Positions 1-5,585 of a DNA stretch of 5,585 bases are shown here, one piece after another. Below the pieces are notes generated by a model. The model was given only the letters and a program-made list of their open reading frames with translations. It was not told the origin of the DNA and searched no databases. Every line of letters begins with the position of its first letter. Positions within the stretch are counted from its first letter, which is position 1. Location of the stretch: assembly GCA_002714565.1 (NCBI GenBank), contig PAXU01000080.1, forward strand, positions 6,203 through 11,787. The letters are read 5' to 3'. The stretch comes from Rhodopirellula sp. (GTDB lineage: Bacteria > Planctomycetota > Planctomycetia > Pirellulales > Pirellulaceae). The position numbers were made by a program, and so were the translations under genes.

Positions 1-1087
1 AGAGCAATTCAGCTAGCTCCACCGCGCGATGTTCTTGTGAGGAAATATAGCACGCTTCAACTAGGGCCATGGTCTTTAGGTTGTCGTGCGCAGAGATTTC
101 TGGTTCCGTGTTGGACTCCAATGCAACGAGTAGCTGAGCCATCGTTCCGACAAAGGCATCGGGAAACCACACTTCGTCCCATCGAGGCCTGATCCACACG
201 TCACCGAGCTGAGTGTTGGTGTAATCCAGAGTACTTGGCGTTCGCTCTGGATAATTAGGCCATCCAATCGTGCCCCGCGCCATCCCGGTTGTACCTTCGA
301 TTCTCCAGTTAATACCGATATCCGCAGCAGAACCTTCATTGCTGGGGCCGGCCCATACGTCATCCCACGCAGAAGCTCGTACGCCATTTTCAAACTCAAG
401 AATGTACAGGCAGATTCCATCCTGGTGTTCAAAGGATTCTGCCGTGCGAGGGTCTTCACGTGTACTGCAAAAGACTCGAATTGGATCCCCCAACCAGTAT
501 CGAAGTGTATCGAGATGATGGATCGACATGATGCGCAACGTGACCCAGCCTTGGCGCTGTTGCCATGGCATCCAATGTGGAATTGCACGCATATCTATCG
601 TTGCCAGGACGGGATCCCCAATCAATTCCTGCTGTAATAGGTCTTTGCAAGCGCGAACGGAATGATCGAAGCGCATGTTCTGATTAACGCTGAGAACAAT
701 TCCTGCTGATTCACATCTGTTGACGATCTCTTTGGCCTGTTGGTAGTTCACTCCTAATGGCTTTTGAGCCAGAATTCCGCGGATCTTGTCTTTGCGCTTA
801 ATGACTTCATCGATCACACTCAGCTGAACGTCGGGTGGGACTGCAATATCCACAACTTCGATTTCAGCGGTGTCCAGCATCTCGCGATAGTTGTCAAATG
901 CGATCAGTCCGTGTCTTTCTGCAACGGATTGTGCATTGGCCGGTGTCCGCGATGCGATGGCAACGGGATTCAACCCACCGTCAAGATAAGCGGGAATATG
1001 GCAGTCAGCCATAATGAAGCCCGAACCGATACAGCCGATAGGTGTCGATTTATTATTAGGCATTTCGCATAGATGATTGAGCGTCAT
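1..1087 (-). CDS. Gfo/Idh/MocA family NAD(P)-dependent oxidoreductase, C-terminal end cut by window edge
   Basis: My translation from the ATG at 1087-1085 stays open for 362 codons to the left edge. Residues 18-34 form the Rossmann dinucleotide-binding start (GCIGSGF). Residues 107-112 read AQKPLG, the family's EKP motif with Gln for Glu; K109 is the expected catalytic lysine. H190 and D193 in [13 protein letters not shown] fit the conserved HxxD of the substrate domain. WRIEGTTG (261-268) and [11 protein letters not shown] (335-345) are typical of the C-terminal half. The family oxidises or reduces sugar, inositol or keto-sugar substrates in the cytoplasm; the substrate here cannot be read from sequence. 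The family usually ends a few residues after a segment like that at 350-360, so little is missing. The gene starts 4 bases after the isomerase stop, suggesting translational coupling. M9 (1063-1061) is an alternative start, but the first ATG has a slightly better upstream GTGGGT. Family is secure; exact function unknown. Confidence 0.93.
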   Translation of the reverse strand, partial: MTLNHLCEMPNNKSTPIGCIGSGFIMADCHIPAYLDGGLNPVAIASRTPANAQSVAERHGLIAFDNYREMLDTAEIEVVDIAVPPDVQLSVIDEVIKRKDKIRGILAQKPLGVNYQQAKEIVNRCESAGIVLSVNQNMRFDHSVRACKDLLQQELIGDPVLATIDMRAIPHWMPWQQRQGWVTLRIMSIHHLDTLRYWLGDPIRVFCSTREDPRTAESFEHQDGICLYILEFENGVRASAWDDVWAGPSNEGSAADIGINWRIEGTTGMARGTIGWPNYPERTPSTLDYTNTQLGDVWIRPRWDEVWFPDAFVGTMAQLLVALESNTEPEISAHDNLKTMALVEACYISSQEHRAVELAELL

Positions 1088-1091
1088 ATCG

Positions 1092-1913
1092 TTACCCACG
1101 AAGATTAATCGCCTGCATCAGCTTATCTGTTTCTACATATGCTTCTTCAACCCACTCGACAATTTTGTCAGGTTCCGGAGAGTATTCCAATTCGATGGAG
1201 ATTGTGCCATCCATATCTAAATCCTTGATGCCTTGAAGATACGGGTTAAAGTCAACAACGCCGCGCCCAGGTGGTAAGTCACCGTGAACCTTGCCATCGC
1301 AATCTGAGATATGCACATGAATTGCTTTGTCTTTAAAACGTGCCATTTCATGCGGTCCTACGCCTGCCAGTAACAAGTGTGAAACGTCGATATTGGCCTT
1401 AACGGCATCGTGATCACAATCGTCGATAAAGCGGACCATTGAATCGACGTCGTTCAGCAGTGAAAGTGGAAATGGTTCCAACTCCAGTGCAATTTGAATA
1501 TCAAGGTTTGCAGCATAGTCCCCGAGGATCTTGCAATTCTCAACGGCGGTTTTCCATTGTTCTTCAGGTGGAATTACCTCCTGATTCCAAATGTACTCAC
1601 CGATGACCAATAATAAGTTCTCCCCTTCGAATCGGTACACCAAATCCAGGAATTGCTTGCATCTCTCCAAATGGAATTGTTGTACAGCAGGATTAAAATC
1701 GATAAGTCCTACGGCGACACAACACACGCTAACGATTGGTAAATCCAATCGATCGCACTCATCCTTAATTAGTTTCTGTTCTTTTACATCGTCGATCATC
1801 GGGTCAAGGAAGATATCGATGCAGTCAAAGCCAATTTCCTTGGTCTTTTGCAATCCAAATGTAGTGGGCTGATTTGCTTGAACCCACGCTGAGTTGATTA
1901 ATCCGAGTCGCAT
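1092..1913 (-). CDS. Sugar phosphate isomerase/epimerase-like TIM-barrel protein (AP_endonuc_2 / xylose isomerase-like fold)
   Basis: This is a complete 273-residue protein, a normal length for the family, which includes IolE/IolI, D-tagatose 3-epimerase and similar metal-dependent sugar enzymes. It starts [10 protein letters not shown], with the first barrel strand at the N-terminus. Candidate metal and catalytic residues lie at strand ends: E144 and E146 in LELEPFP, D176 and H179 in NIDVSHLL, H199 and H201 in [10 protein letters not shown]204, H210 in [11 protein letters not shown], and E241 or E243 in ISIELEY. The pattern E, DxxH, HxH and final E matches the divalent-metal site of the D-tagatose 3-epimerase group. 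There is no signal peptide, so it should be cytoplasmic. An AAAGG box 8 bases upstream supports the ATG at 1913-1911. The dehydrogenase follows after 4 bases, a pairing typical of inositol or keto-sugar catabolism. The substrate is not identified, and a true DNA endonuclease IV role is unlikely because the multi-metal nuclease motifs are absent. Confidence 0.93.
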   Translation of the reverse strand: MRLGLINSAWVQANQPTTFGLQKTKEIGFDCIDIFLDPMIDDVKEQKLIKDECDRLDLPIVSVCCVAVGLIDFNPAVQQFHLERCKQFLDLVYRFEGENLLLVIGEYIWNQEVIPPEEQWKTAVENCKILGDYAANLDIQIALELEPFPLSLLNDVDSMVRFIDDCDHDAVKANIDVSHLLLAGVGPHEMARFKDKAIHVHISDCDGKVHGDLPPGRGVVDFNPYLQGIKDLDMDGTISIELEYSPEPDKIVEWVEEAYVETDKLMQAINLRG

Positions 1914-1960
1914 AATGATTGCCTTTGTCGTGATGGTCGATCAGTGACGTCAGTAATTGG
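1914..1960. other. Short gap between peptidase and isomerase genes
   Basis: These 47 bases separate the peptidase stop (TAA at 1963-1961) from the isomerase start. I see no GC-rich hairpin with a T-tract and no convincing -35/-10 pair, so the isomerase and dehydrogenase may be read through from the peptidase promoter. The gap contains the isomerase ribosome binding site and a perfect 8-base palindrome, TGACGTCA, at 1945-1952, which does not extend into a longer symmetric site. Confidence 0.5.
1922..1926 (-). promoter_or_regulatory. Ribosome binding site of the TIM-barrel isomerase gene
   Basis: On the minus strand AAAGG lies 8 bases before the ATG at 1913. It is the clearest Shine-Dalgarno-like site in the window and supports that start. 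The other genes here have weak or no such boxes. Confidence 0.55.
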
Positions 1961-4189
1961 TTAGTTGGACAGTTGCGGTTGGAATCCAAGAGTACGAGTG
2001 AGAAACGCAAAGATATCAGCTGCAGCATCGATGCGTTTGCTCGTTGCTGTGCCCGCTCCATGACCGGCATTCGTTTCGATTCGAATTAACACAGGATTCT
2101 TACCTTTATGCGCATGCTGAAGCGCAGCTGCGAACTTGAAACTGTGCCCCGGTACGACGCGATCATCGTGGTCCGAAGTAGTGACCAGTGTACTTGGGTA
2201 ACGAGTACCTCGAGTCAGGTTGTGAAGTGGGGAGTACTTGTACAGGAATTTAAAATGCTCTTGGTCATCGGAGGATCCGAATTCAGAAACCCACGCCCAG
2301 CCGATCGTAAACTTGTGATAACGCAGCATATCCATGACACCCACGGCAGGTAACGTAGCGCCAAACAACTCTGGCCGCTGACACATTACTGCACCGACTA
2401 ATAGTCCGCCGTTGCTTCCGCCCTTGATTGCAAGGCGTTCTGTACAAGTGTACTTTTCGCTTATCAAGTACTCTGCCGCTGAAATGAAGTCGTCGAACGA
2501 ATTCTGCCGCTGTACTAACTTACCGGCTTCATGCCAGTCTTTGCCGTATTCGCCTCCACCACGGATGTTTGCAACAGCATAAACACCTCCCATTTCCATC
2601 CAGACCATATTTGTTACGGAAAAACCGGGAGTCAATGAAATATCAAAACCACCGTATCCGTAGAGGATGGTGGGATTGCTGCCATCGAGTGTCATTCCTT
2701 TCTTGTGAGAAATGAACATGGACACTTCTGTGCCATCTTTGCTCTTGTACAGCACTTGTTTCGTTTCAAAGTTGTCGGAGTTAATGTCGACATCCGCTTT
2801 CTTGTACACACTCGATTCGTTCGACTCGATATCGTATTGGTAAATAGTGTATGGCTGCGTGTAATTGGAGAAAGAGAAGAAACAGGTTTGCTGATCGCGC
2901 CGTCCGCCGAATCCGCCCGCAGATCCGATTCCTGGAAGCTCGATCGTGCCGAGCGATTCTCCCGAGATTGAATAGCGTTCAATGCGGCTGTGAGCCTTAT
3001 GCAAATAGCTAACGATAAAGGTATCGCCAAACAGACTAATGTCTTCTAGCGTGTCACTTGACTCAGGAATGATCTCCTGCCATTGGTCTTTGTTTGGATT
3101 CTCGATGTCAATCGAGATGACGCGACGCTTCTTTGCATTGTCATCCGTCATAAAGTAGAAGCTTGTCGCATCATGACCAACAAAGCTGTATTCGAAGTCG
3201 AATTTGTTTATGAGTTCGACGACGTCTGCATCCGAGTCTGTGAGAGATTTGTAAAACAACTGATTCTTGTTTCCAGAACCTTTCCAGACAGAGATGATCA
3301 GGTAATCACCGCTTTCAGTTACATAGCCACTGAATCCCCATTCCTTCTCATCCTGCCGTTCGTAAATCAGCTGGTCATCAGATTGATCGTCTCCCAGATG
3401 GTGAAAGTAGAGCTTTTGGAAGTAGTTAGAACCAGTGAATTCTTCATCCGTGCGTGGCTCATCGTAACGCGAGTAAAAGAAACCGCTGTTATCGGGGCTC
3501 CATGAAACTCCAGAGAACTTAACCCACTTGAGGTGGTCATCTGCAACTTCTCCTGATTCGATATCGCGAACATGCCACTCTCGCCAATCCGAACCATCTC
3601 GCTGTAACCCGTACGCCAGTAATTTGCCATTGGGACTGACACTCCAGGATGCAAGTGCAACCGTCCCCTCGTCTGATAGTTCATTCGGGTCGATGAGGAC
3701 ACGTCGTTCACCGCTGAGGCTATCAGCCCAGTACAGAACACTTTGGTTTTGAAGACCGTCGTTGTGCTTGTAGAACACTCGGTCACCGCGAATTACAGGC
3801 ATTCCAAACCGTTCGTAATTCCAAACGGACTCGAGCCTCTCGCGAATCGGTTGGCGACTTTCAATACCGTCCAGAAATGCATGGGTCACTTGGTTTTGAT
3901 CATTAACCCATTGCTTAGTTTCATCAGAATTGACGTTTTCCAACCAGCGATAGGGTGCTGGCACGGAAGTGCCGTGGTACTCTTCCACGAGCGTGTCGCG
4001 TCTTGACTGAGGGTACTGAAGCTTGTTCATTGTTCTTGGCTTTCTCACGCCAGTGGCGGCTCGTTTATTGAGTGATGTTTGCAATTGTGCCGAGCAAGGG
4101 GGCTCAGCCGTTGATGCTGCCAAACTGACAACTACCACTGAAAACATGATTCTGCCAATTGTGCGCGATCGAGGTCTTTGGAGTTTCAT
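1961..4189 (-). CDS. Exported prolyl oligopeptidase (peptidase family S9A)
   Basis: The protein has 742 residues from the ATG at 4189-4187. Residues 1-13 are basic, 14-26 hydrophobic (IMFSVVVVSLAAS), and CSA at 32-34 gives a plausible signal peptidase I site, so the enzyme is probably exported. No lipobox is present. From about residue 55 it matches S9 enzymes: YRWLENV (80-86), then a beta-propeller (PF02897-like) to about 470, then the alpha/beta-hydrolase domain. By alignment from memory with porcine enzyme, the triad is S592 in GGSNGG, D675 in DHDDRVVP and H710 in NAGHGAG. Y512 in YGGF fits the oxyanion tyrosine, W633 the proline-stacking tryptophan and R677 the substrate arginine. It should cleave short peptides after proline. 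A further in-frame TTG lies two codons upstream; ATG is preferred, though no strong ribosome binding site precedes either. Length is slightly above cytosolic relatives because of the leader. It heads a same-strand run with the isomerase and dehydrogenase. Confidence 0.96.
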   Translation of the reverse strand: MKLQRPRSRTIGRIMFSVVVVSLAASTAEPPCSAQLQTSLNKRAATGVRKPRTMNKLQYPQSRRDTLVEEYHGTSVPAPYRWLENVNSDETKQWVNDQNQVTHAFLDGIESRQPIRERLESVWNYERFGMPVIRGDRVFYKHNDGLQNQSVLYWADSLSGERRVLIDPNELSDEGTVALASWSVSPNGKLLAYGLQRDGSDWREWHVRDIESGEVADDHLKWVKFSGVSWSPDNSGFFYSRYDEPRTDEEFTGSNYFQKLYFHHLGDDQSDDQLIYERQDEKEWGFSGYVTESGDYLIISVWKGSGNKNQLFYKSLTDSDADVVELINKFDFEYSFVGHDATSFYFMTDDNAKKRRVISIDIENPNKDQWQEIIPESSDTLEDISLFGDTFIVSYLHKAHSRIERYSISGESLGTIELPGIGSAGGFGGRRDQQTCFFSFSNYTQPYTIYQYDIESNESSVYKKADVDINSDNFETKQVLYKSKDGTEVSMFISHKKGMTLDGSNPTILYGYGGFDISLTPGFSVTNMVWMEMGGVYAVANIRGGGEYGKDWHEAGKLVQRQNSFDDFISAAEYLISEKYTCTERLAIKGGSNGGLLVGAVMCQRPELFGATLPAVGVMDMLRYHKFTIGWAWVSEFGSSDDQEHFKFLYKYSPLHNLTRGTRYPSTLVTTSDHDDRVVPGHSFKFAAALQHAHKGKNPVLIRIETNAGHGAGTATSKRIDAAADIFAFLTRTLGFQPQLSN

Positions 4190-4242
4190 TGTCAAATTAC
4201 ATCGGGAATTGGTTGAAGTGATTAGACGGATGTTTGGTGCTT

Positions 4243-4248
4243 ATCATA
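4243..4248 (-). promoter_or_regulatory. Possible -10 box for the peptidase gene
   Basis: On the minus strand TATGAT matches five of six bases of the housekeeping -10 consensus and lies about 53 bases before the peptidase ATG. No good -35 box stands 16-18 bases upstream (the bases there read about TTCGCG), so this is only a candidate. Confidence 0.25.
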
Positions 4249-4303
4249 CCGTTGATTCTGGATTTCCGCGAACATGCACAACCTCATTGGTTATCCATTC
4301 AGT

Positions 4304-4332
4304 TTGACTTATTTCAAGGTGATTGTGATGAT
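4304..4332 (+). promoter_or_regulatory. Possible sigma-70-type promoter for the ECF sigma gene
   Basis: TTGACT at 4304-4309 matches five of six bases of the -35 consensus. It is followed after 17 bases by GATGAT at 4327-4332, which matches four of six bases of the -10 consensus. The pair ends 32 bases before the GTG start of the sigma gene, giving a short leader. Spacing and position fit, but with this base composition such a match can occur by chance. Confidence 0.35.
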
Positions 4333-4364
4333 TACAAGGTCACTAACTGGGATCGGTATTCAAC

Positions 4365-4913
4365 GTGAAAGATGACGCGCAGCTGGTAAGAGATGCTCAG
4401 GCAGGGGATGCTGATGCGCTTGGTCAATTGATCGAACGATACCAGGATCGTTTGTATCGTTGCATGATTCAGGTGATCGGTTCGCCACATGAAGCACTGG
4501 ATGTCTTACAAGACACCTTTATCCAAATGCTCGGCAAAATCGACACCTTAAAGGACCCGCAGCATTTTTTCACGTGGCTCTACCGCATCGCATTTAACCG
4601 TGCGATGACGAAACAACGAAACAAGCGGCCGACTGTGTCTATTGACCATGAAAACAGTAACCTTGCGCACGAGGTTGAAGACACTCAACCCGCAGCCGAC
4701 GAGCAACTCCAAAGTGATGAATTGCAACGACAGGTACTTGCAGCTGTTGCGAGGTTGGACGAGCCATTTCGGCAAGTGATTATTCTTCGTGAAATGGAAG
4801 ATTTGGATTACGAGACGATTGCCGAGATTCTCGAAGTCTCAGTTGGTACGGTGCGTAGCCGATTACATCGCGCCCGCAGTCAACTACGCGATGCAATTCG
4901 AATTGATATGTAA
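4365..4913 (+). CDS. RNA polymerase sigma factor, ECF subfamily (sigma-70 family)
   Basis: This 182-residue protein has the two-domain ECF layout. Region 2 spans about 5-88, with DVLQDTFIQMLGKI (46-59) for core binding and FFTWLYRIAFNRAM (68-81) for -10 recognition. An acidic, poorly conserved linker spans about 89-118. Region 4 spans about 120-178, with the helix-turn-helix YETIAEILEVSVGTVRSRL (149-167) for -35 recognition. It directs core RNA polymerase to a special promoter set in response to a signal. Start: the GTG at 4365 is the only standard start between an upstream in-frame TAA (4344-4346) and region 2; a nearby ATG at 4372 is out of frame. There is no good Shine-Dalgarno box. It has no C-terminal extension. 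ECF genes are often followed by an anti-sigma gene; here a ComEC-like gene comes in from the opposite strand, so any regulator is encoded elsewhere. Family is certain; regulon unknown. Confidence 0.96.
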   Translation: MKDDAQLVRDAQAGDADALGQLIERYQDRLYRCMIQVIGSPHEALDVLQDTFIQMLGKIDTLKDPQHFFTWLYRIAFNRAMTKQRNKRPTVSIDHENSNLAHEVEDTQPAADEQLQSDELQRQVLAAVARLDEPFRQVIILREMEDLDYETIAEILEVSVGTVRSRLHRARSQLRDAIRIDM

Positions 4914-4914
4914 T

Positions 4915-4961
4915 TCACGAGGCGACGAAGTTTGAAATGGTGGTAGAGGCTAGCGCCGTGA
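4915..4961. terminator. Weak imperfect inverted repeat between convergent genes
   Basis: TCACGAGGCG at 4915-4924 can pair with CGCCGTGA at 4954-4961 as 4+4 base pairs with a two-base bulge, around a loop of about 29 bases. It lies where the sigma gene and the ComEC-like gene meet end to end, so a shared terminator is conceivable. The long loop, the bulge and the lack of a T-tract make this weak, and the right arm lies inside the ComEC-like coding sequence. Confidence 0.15.
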
Positions 4962-5585
4962 TTGATCCATGCCATTGGGAAACAGTGGCATGCACTTGAT
5001 GCCGTCGGGTGTGAAGTCCACCGTAATGCAGCCATGACGGTGCGTTGACAGCAGCAGACTCGGTAACCCTTGATGATTGGCAGAATAGGCTGTGATGACG
5101 CGAGTTGGAATTCTATGCCTGCCCGTGCTTGCAATGGTGAGACCTGGCCGGCACCATGCTGCGAATTTCTCTGGTGAGCTGTGTAAACTGCCGTGATGTG
5201 GTGCGAGCAGAACCGTAGTCTTGTTGATTGGTTGCCGAGTGAGTATTTCTAGACCATCTCCCTCTATATCACCTGCCAGCAACAGACTTTGATCGTAGAT
5301 TGTTATTTCCAAAACGGTGCTTCGAGCGTTGTCGTTGGACTGAACAAGCTCTTTGCCCGTGAACCGCACGTGTACCTTCGTGTTGGTGGTCGGCGTGAAG
5401 ATGGTTCCAGTACGGCACTGCTCGATTCGGATTCCGGCGTCTCTCAAGACTCTCTCAAACCCAGGCCATTTACGGCCTAATAGAACGGTTGCGTCGGCGA
5501 TTACACAGCGTTCAATTGGCGTCTGCCGAACTAAGTGTGGAATGGCATTAAAATGATCTTTGTCCATGTGCGAAATCACAAGAGT
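4950..5585 (-). CDS. C-terminal metallo-beta-lactamase-like domain of a ComEC/Rec2-family protein, N-terminal part beyond window edge
   Basis: The frame is open from the right edge and ends at TAG (4952-4950), giving 211 residues. The fragment opens TLVISHMDKDH; this is the HxDxDH metal motif (H6, D8, D10, H11) seen as SHxDxDH in ComEC proteins. Further matches are SNDNARSTVLEI (83-94), like the ND-SLVL segment of ComEC, LLAGDIEGDG (102-111) with a likely metal-bridging D106, and LLAPHHGS (126-133). About 200 residues from the HxDxDH motif to the end is the usual ComEC length. In ComEC the N-terminal membrane channel takes up single-stranded DNA for transformation, and this domain is proposed to degrade the other strand. 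The channel part is not visible, so a stand-alone MBL-fold hydrolase remains possible. A GTG at 5579-5577 could be mistaken for the start, but it falls inside the motif-bearing strand and cannot be the real one. It converges with the sigma gene, 36 bases apart. Confidence 0.85.
   Translation of the reverse strand, partial: TLVISHMDKDHFNAIPHLVRQTPIERCVIADATVLLGRKWPGFERVLRDAGIRIEQCRTGTIFTPTTNTKVHVRFTGKELVQSNDNARSTVLEITIYDQSLLLAGDIEGDGLEILTRQPINKTTVLLAPHHGSLHSSPEKFAAWCRPGLTIASTGRHRIPTRVITAYSANHQGLPSLLLSTHRHGCITVDFTPDGIKCMPLFPNGMDQSRR

Larger units (their letters stand above)
4190..4364. other. Divergent intergenic region between peptidase and ECF sigma genes
   Basis: These 175 bases must hold the start signals of both divergent genes. 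I see no credible coding sequence, hairpin or riboswitch-like structure. Candidate promoters are listed separately: a -10-like box for the peptidase and a -35/-10 pair for the sigma gene. A GGAATT at 4205-4210 resembles half of an ECF -35 element but lacks a clear partner. Confidence 0.6.

Noticed and set aside
76..588. A 170-codon open frame on the minus strand inside the dehydrogenase gene
   Set aside because: It overlaps the Gfo/Idh/MocA frame, shows no recognisable motif, and the dehydrogenase frame carries family motifs along this whole stretch, so it is a frame shadow.
623..708. CAATTCCTGCTG occurs twice, at 623-634 and 697-708
   Set aside because: The two copies fall in different codon phases of one coding gene, encode unrelated residues and have no further copies nearby; most likely chance.
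764..1072. A 102-codon plus-strand open frame opposite the dehydrogenase N-terminus
   Set aside because: It is antisense to the dinucleotide-binding domain and has no motif or start signal; an antisense shadow.
3083..3505. A 140-codon plus-strand open frame and others opposite the peptidase gene
   Set aside because: They lie antisense to the conserved beta-propeller coding sequence and translate to low-complexity, motif-free proteins.
4190..4195. TTG at 4195-4193 as start of the peptidase
   Set aside because: It adds only two residues before the ATG at 4189, and neither has a clear ribosome binding site, so the ATG is the simpler choice.
4205..4232. GGAATT followed about 16 bases later by CGGATG, resembling an ECF-type promoter for autoregulation
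   Set aside because: The -10 part does not match known ECF patterns well and it lies about 130 bases before the sigma start; too weak to call.
4894..4905. Perfect 12-base palindrome CAATTCGAATTG
   Set aside because: It lies inside the last codons of the sigma gene, is AT-rich, has no loop and is not followed by a T-tract, so neither a terminator nor an operator is supported.

Overview
The window looks like ordinary chromosomal DNA of a bacterium, most likely a planctomycete (Pirellulales-like). That assignment is an inference. It rests on the mix of genes: a Gfo/Idh/MocA dehydrogenase next to a sugar-phosphate-isomerase-type TIM barrel, an exported prolyl oligopeptidase, and a short ECF sigma factor of the kind abundant in that phylum. 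Base composition near one-half GC and weak Shine-Dalgarno signals agree with it. No 16S or other phylogenetic marker is present, so Verrucomicrobia or Lentisphaerae are not excluded.

Layout from left to right. Positions 1-1087 (minus) hold a nearly complete Gfo/Idh/MocA oxidoreductase that runs off the left edge only a few residues before its expected C-terminus. Positions 1092-1913 (minus) hold a complete 273-residue AP_endonuc_2-type TIM-barrel isomerase/epimerase, ending 4 bases before the dehydrogenase starts. Positions 1961-4189 (minus) hold a complete exported prolyl oligopeptidase with an intact Ser/Asp/His triad. These three genes are read in the order peptidase, isomerase, dehydrogenase and may share a transcript. 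A 175-base divergent intergenic region (4190-4364) separates them from an ECF sigma factor on the plus strand (4365-4913, GTG start). Convergent with the sigma gene, at 4950-5585 (minus), is the C-terminal metallo-beta-lactamase part of a ComEC/Rec2-like protein whose N-terminal part lies beyond the right edge.

The isomerase and dehydrogenase probably act on the same unknown sugar, inositol or keto-sugar in the cytoplasm. The peptidase probably degrades proline-containing oligopeptides outside the cytoplasm and need not belong to the same pathway. The sigma factor has no anti-sigma gene beside it in the visible sequence.

I found no CRISPR array, transposon, tRNA or rRNA, and nothing I can defend as a new biological system. 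The points most worth a second look are the substrate of the isomerase/dehydrogenase pair, the orphan ECF sigma factor facing an exported peptidase, and a possible second start in the peptidase gene that would give a form without a signal peptide.
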